From the NCBI GenBank assembly GCA_937896705.1, contig CALBOC010000379.1:1-8656 (forward strand): 8,656 bases of DNA, in the 5' to 3' direction. Positions 6,431 through 8,656 of the stretch are shown one piece after another. This DNA comes from an uncultured Micrococcaceae bacterium. Its GTDB lineage: Bacteria > Actinomycetota > Actinomycetes > Actinomycetales > Micrococcaceae. The translations under genes and the position numbers were made by a program. How positions within the stretch are numbered: the stretch's first letter is position 1; every line of letters begins with the position of its first letter. Under the pieces are notes generated by a model. The model was not told the origin of the DNA. It saw only the letters and a list, made by a program, of their open reading frames with translations, and made no database searches.

Positions 6431-7092
6431 ACCGTCTCGAACGTCTCTATTCCGATATGTCCCGCCTGGGACGTGAGACCGAAATGCTCGACGCCGTGGT
6501 CATCATGCTCAGCGAGGATAATCTGCAGCGCCCCGCGGCCAATGACCAGACCCAGCGTGATGTCATCGTCAAACTCATTAACCGCGGTTATGCCCTGGCT
6601 GATGCGGTCAACGAACAAACCGGTCACGCCCCGAACTACGAACGTCCCGAGCTTTCCGACACCCGCCAGATCATCCACGGGTACCGCCAGGCACACCAGC
6701 AGGTCGTGGCCGCAGCGTCACTCCTGCCCCAAATCCCAGAAGACACCCTGATCAAATACCGCGATCTCACACTGCGCCCGGGCGATGTCGTGCCCCAGCG
6801 GATCGCCGAAGTGGTGCTGGCTCACGAAGATCTGTTGTCAGCCTGGTCGATCGAGGAAGCCGACCCGGATTCCGTGCTGGACGCCATCGACGCGATGCTG
6901 CGCCGTCTGATCCAGATGGACACAGCCCCGGCGCTGACCATTGAAACCGAAGAAGGCGAACGGTGGGATCTGGCCGGCGGTGGCCCGCGAGTCTTCGGGG
7001 ACCGCGAGAACCTTGCGCTGTGGCTCTCCCGTGGCGAGGAAGGCGACCTCGAATTTGAAAAACCACTAAGCGCACCACCTGTGTGGTCCTAA
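6427..7092 (+). CDS. Maleylpyruvate isomerase (MDMPI)/DinB-like family protein, metal site apparently degenerate
   Basis: A 221-residue soluble protein with no signal peptide or membrane segment. I read it as a distant member of the actinobacterial mycothiol-dependent maleylpyruvate isomerase/DinB-like superfamily: an N-terminal helical part (about 1-140) and a short C-terminal domain ending in GDRENLALWLSRG (191-203) and a PPVW end, like the usual G-x3-L-x2-WL-x-R and P-x-P-W pattern. The known isomerase binds metal through a His in an HL motif and through E-x3-H. Here the equivalent places look like Lys49-Leu50 and Glu128-x3-Ala132 (with His133 next door), so catalysis is doubtful. The start ATG has AAGGA 7 nt upstream and overlaps the benE stop (ATGA), implying coupled translation with the transporter. 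Its function is unknown, and the family call is from pattern memory only. Confidence 0.55.
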   Translation: MNRLERLYSDMSRLGRETEMLDAVVIMLSEDNLQRPAANDQTQRDVIVKLINRGYALADAVNEQTGHAPNYERPELSDTRQIIHGYRQAHQQVVAAASLLPQIPEDTLIKYRDLTLRPGDVVPQRIAEVVLAHEDLLSAWSIEEADPDSVLDAIDAMLRRLIQMDTAPALTIETEEGERWDLAGGGPRVFGDRENLALWLSRGEEGDLEFEKPLSAPPVWS

Positions 7093-7122
7093 ACTTCTCG
7101 TTGCAAAACTAAAGACAGCATA

Positions 7123-7154
7123 AGCCGGCCCGGGGGATTTCCATCGGGCGGGCT
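7123..7154 (+). other. Hairpin between the isomerase-like gene and benK
   Basis: AGCCGGCCCG (7123-7132) pairs with CGGGCGGGCT (7145-7154) over 10 positions with a single G-G mismatch and a 12-nt loop, inside the 97-nt gap before benK. No T-run follows, so it is not a standard terminator. It ends 26 nt before the benK Shine-Dalgarno. Processing, attenuation or transcript stability are possible roles. Confidence 0.5.
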
Positions 7155-7189
7155 AACTGTCCTGCCCAAAATCCCTACCCAAGGACATC

Positions 7190-8590
7190 ATGTCAGCACA
7201 ATTACTCGCGGCGCAGCCCGCCAAAGAACGCCGTACCGCCGGCTGGGTGGCATTCATTGCCTGTACCGCCCTGATATTCGACGGTTACGACCTCACGATC
7301 TACGGCACGGTCATGCCGACCCTGCTCAATGACCCCTCCCAGCTGGGTGCTTTCGATGCTGCCACCGCCGGCGCGCTAGGCTCCTACGCCATGCTCGGCG
7401 TACTGGTCGGAGCCATTATCTGCGGCGCGGTTGGCGACTACCTCGGCCGACGCAACATCATCTTATTTAGCCTCGCCTGGTTCTCGCTGGGCATGGTCGC
7501 CACCGCCCTGTCCACCTCGGTGTTTTCCTTTGGTCTGTTGCGGTTCCTCACCGGGCTGGGATTGGGCGCGATTCTTGCCGCGGCGGCCACAACCATGGCT
7601 GAATTCGCACCCAAGGGCAAGCGGAATCTGTATAACGCGATCGTCTACTCGGGCATCCCCGCCGGGGGTGTCCTAGCGGCCCTGCTAGGCATTTTGCTGC
7701 TAGAACCCCTGGGTTGGCGCGGACTGTTCATGCTCGGTGCCCTCCCGATCCTGCTGGTCCCCATCGCCTGGTTCAAACTGCCCGAATCACCGCAGTGGTT
7801 GCTGACCCGCGGGCACCGCAATCGCGCTTTTGATGTGGCCAACCGAACCGGTACTCCCCTATTTGAGGTCACCGCACCCGCCGCGAGTTCCAACGGTGCC
7901 AGTCGCGACGCCAGCGCCGAACGCACCGGTTTTGCCGCACTGATGACCAAAAAGTTCTTTGCGGCCACGATCATTCTGGGCTTCGTGTCATTCTCTGGAC
8001 TGTTGCTGACCTACGGCTTGAACACCTGGTTACCGCGCATCATGGAAGGCTACGGCTATGACACCAACGGCTCACTGACCTTCTTGCTGATCCTCAACGG
8101 TGGTGCGGTCGTGGGCGCGCTCTTCGGCTCGAAACTGGCCGATAAATACAGCCCACGCCCGATTATTATCTCGACCTTTATCATTGCCGCGCTCAGCCTG
8201 GTCATGATGACCTTCGAACTGCACCTGAGCCTGTTGCTCGGCTTTATTGCCTTTGCCGGCGTTGGAACGCTGGGCACCCAGGTGCTGGGTTATGGCTACG
8301 TGTCGAACTACTATACGACCAATGCCCGCTCGGCGGGGGTCGCCTGGTTCGCCGGTTTCGGTCGTCTCGGCGGGGTCGCTGGACCATTTGTTGGTGGCCT
8401 GCTGGCCGCGATGAACCTGGGCGGCGCCTCAGCCTTCTATGTGTTCGCCGGAGTCGCGCTGTTCGGTGCACTCATGGTCGCCTTTGTCCCACGCCAGACC
8501 GACGATGATTCTTCTGAAACCGACAACACTGCGGATTCGGTGGTGACCGCAACCCCGACCGATCAGTTAGAGGTCGCCAAGACCAGCTAA
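7190..8590 (+). CDS. benK: MFS benzoate transporter, aromatic acid:H+ symporter (AAHS) family
   Basis: A 466-residue inner-membrane carrier of the major facilitator superfamily with about 12 membrane segments. AAHS hallmarks: DGYD at residues 31-34 in the first membrane segment, as in PcaK and BenK, whose Asp residues are needed for transport; the loop 2-3 motif GAVGDYLGRRN (79-89); and its weaker repeat, GSKLADKYSPRP (313-324), in loop 8-9. A central hydrophilic loop spans about 200-250, and a Ser/Thr/Asp-rich tail follows residue 434. AAGGA lies 4 nt before the ATG, a slightly short spacing. It sits 97 nt behind the isomerase-like gene and is followed by a terminator. Benzoate as substrate is inferred from context; PcaK-like transport of 4-hydroxybenzoate or another aromatic acid is the main alternative. 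Confidence 0.88.
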   Translation: MSAQLLAAQPAKERRTAGWVAFIACTALIFDGYDLTIYGTVMPTLLNDPSQLGAFDAATAGALGSYAMLGVLVGAIICGAVGDYLGRRNIILFSLAWFSLGMVATALSTSVFSFGLLRFLTGLGLGAILAAAATTMAEFAPKGKRNLYNAIVYSGIPAGGVLAALLGILLLEPLGWRGLFMLGALPILLVPIAWFKLPESPQWLLTRGHRNRAFDVANRTGTPLFEVTAPAASSNGASRDASAERTGFAALMTKKFFAATIILGFVSFSGLLLTYGLNTWLPRIMEGYGYDTNGSLTFLLILNGGAVVGALFGSKLADKYSPRPIIISTFIIAALSLVMMTFELHLSLLLGFIAFAGVGTLGTQVLGYGYVSNYYTTNARSAGVAWFAGFGRLGGVAGPFVGGLLAAMNLGGASAFYVFAGVALFGALMVAFVPRQTDDDSSETDNTADSVVTATPTDQLEVAKTS

Positions 8591-8604
8591 CTGCTTCCTA
8601 GCCG

Positions 8605-8656
8605 TCCCGGGATCTGAGCGCATATACCTCGAGTGTGCTTGGGTCCCGGGATTTTT
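8605..8656 (+). terminator. Intrinsic terminator behind benK
   Basis: TCCCGGGA (8605-8612) pairs with a second copy (8644-8651; the octamer is its own reverse complement). Inside, AGCGCA (8617-8622) pairs with TGTGCT (8634-8639) with one G-T wobble, giving a two-tier stem with an 11-nt loop. TTTTT (8652-8656) follows to the window edge. It starts 15 nt after the benK stop and would close the benE-benK unit. Confidence 0.75.

Noticed and set aside
1..8656. A defence system, mobile element, CRISPR array or biosynthetic cluster
   Set aside because: All long frames are explained by the benzoate cluster; I saw no transposase, integrase, spaced repeats, terminal inverted repeats or tRNA-like sequence.

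Overview
The window carries a benzoate uptake and upper-degradation (ben) gene cluster, read from two divergent transcription units. The host is most likely an actinobacterium. Reasons: high-GC coding with GTG and TTG starts; a LAL-type (ATPase) regulator directly behind benABCD, as I recall from Corynebacterium/Rhodococcus; a BenC much longer than the proteobacterial one; a protein resembling the mycothiol-dependent maleylpyruvate isomerase family, which goes with mycothiol-making bacteria; and a promoter palindrome fitting the CRP/GlxR consensus. I cannot place the genus from sequence alone.

Left part, minus strand (positions 4906 down to 1): benA (oxygenase alpha subunit), benB (beta subunit), benC (reductase with an extra C-terminal domain), benD (cis-diol dehydrogenase) and the first 172 codons of a LAL-type regulator, probably BenR, which runs off the left edge. 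Spacing is tight: 30 nt between benA and benB, 88 nt with a perfect 15-bp hairpin between benB and benC, an ATGA overlap between benC and benD, and a benD stop codon that abuts the regulator's Shine-Dalgarno. This looks like one operon with translational coupling.

Middle (4907-5113): a 207-bp divergent control region. It holds a perfect 16-bp palindrome, TGTGA-N6-TCACA, and, closer to benA, a cluster of weaker inverted repeats.

Right part, plus strand (5114 to 8590): benE (benzoate/H+ symporter family, TTG start), a 221-residue protein overlapping it by ATGA that resembles the maleylpyruvate isomerase/DinB-like family but seems to lack metal ligands, then benK (MFS aromatic acid:H+ symporter), closed by a hairpin plus T-run terminator at the window edge.

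Together: BenK and BenE would import benzoate. BenABC would dihydroxylate it with O2 and NADH to the cis-diol carboxylate, and BenD would oxidise and decarboxylate this to catechol. No catechol-cleavage (cat) genes lie in the window. I found no tRNA, rRNA, CRISPR array, insertion sequence or phage gene. This is mostly a recognisable catabolic cluster. The points worth pursuing are the FCD-like domain fused to BenC, the degenerate isomerase-like gene between two benzoate transporters, the Arg-for-Lys Walker A in the regulator, and the palindrome.
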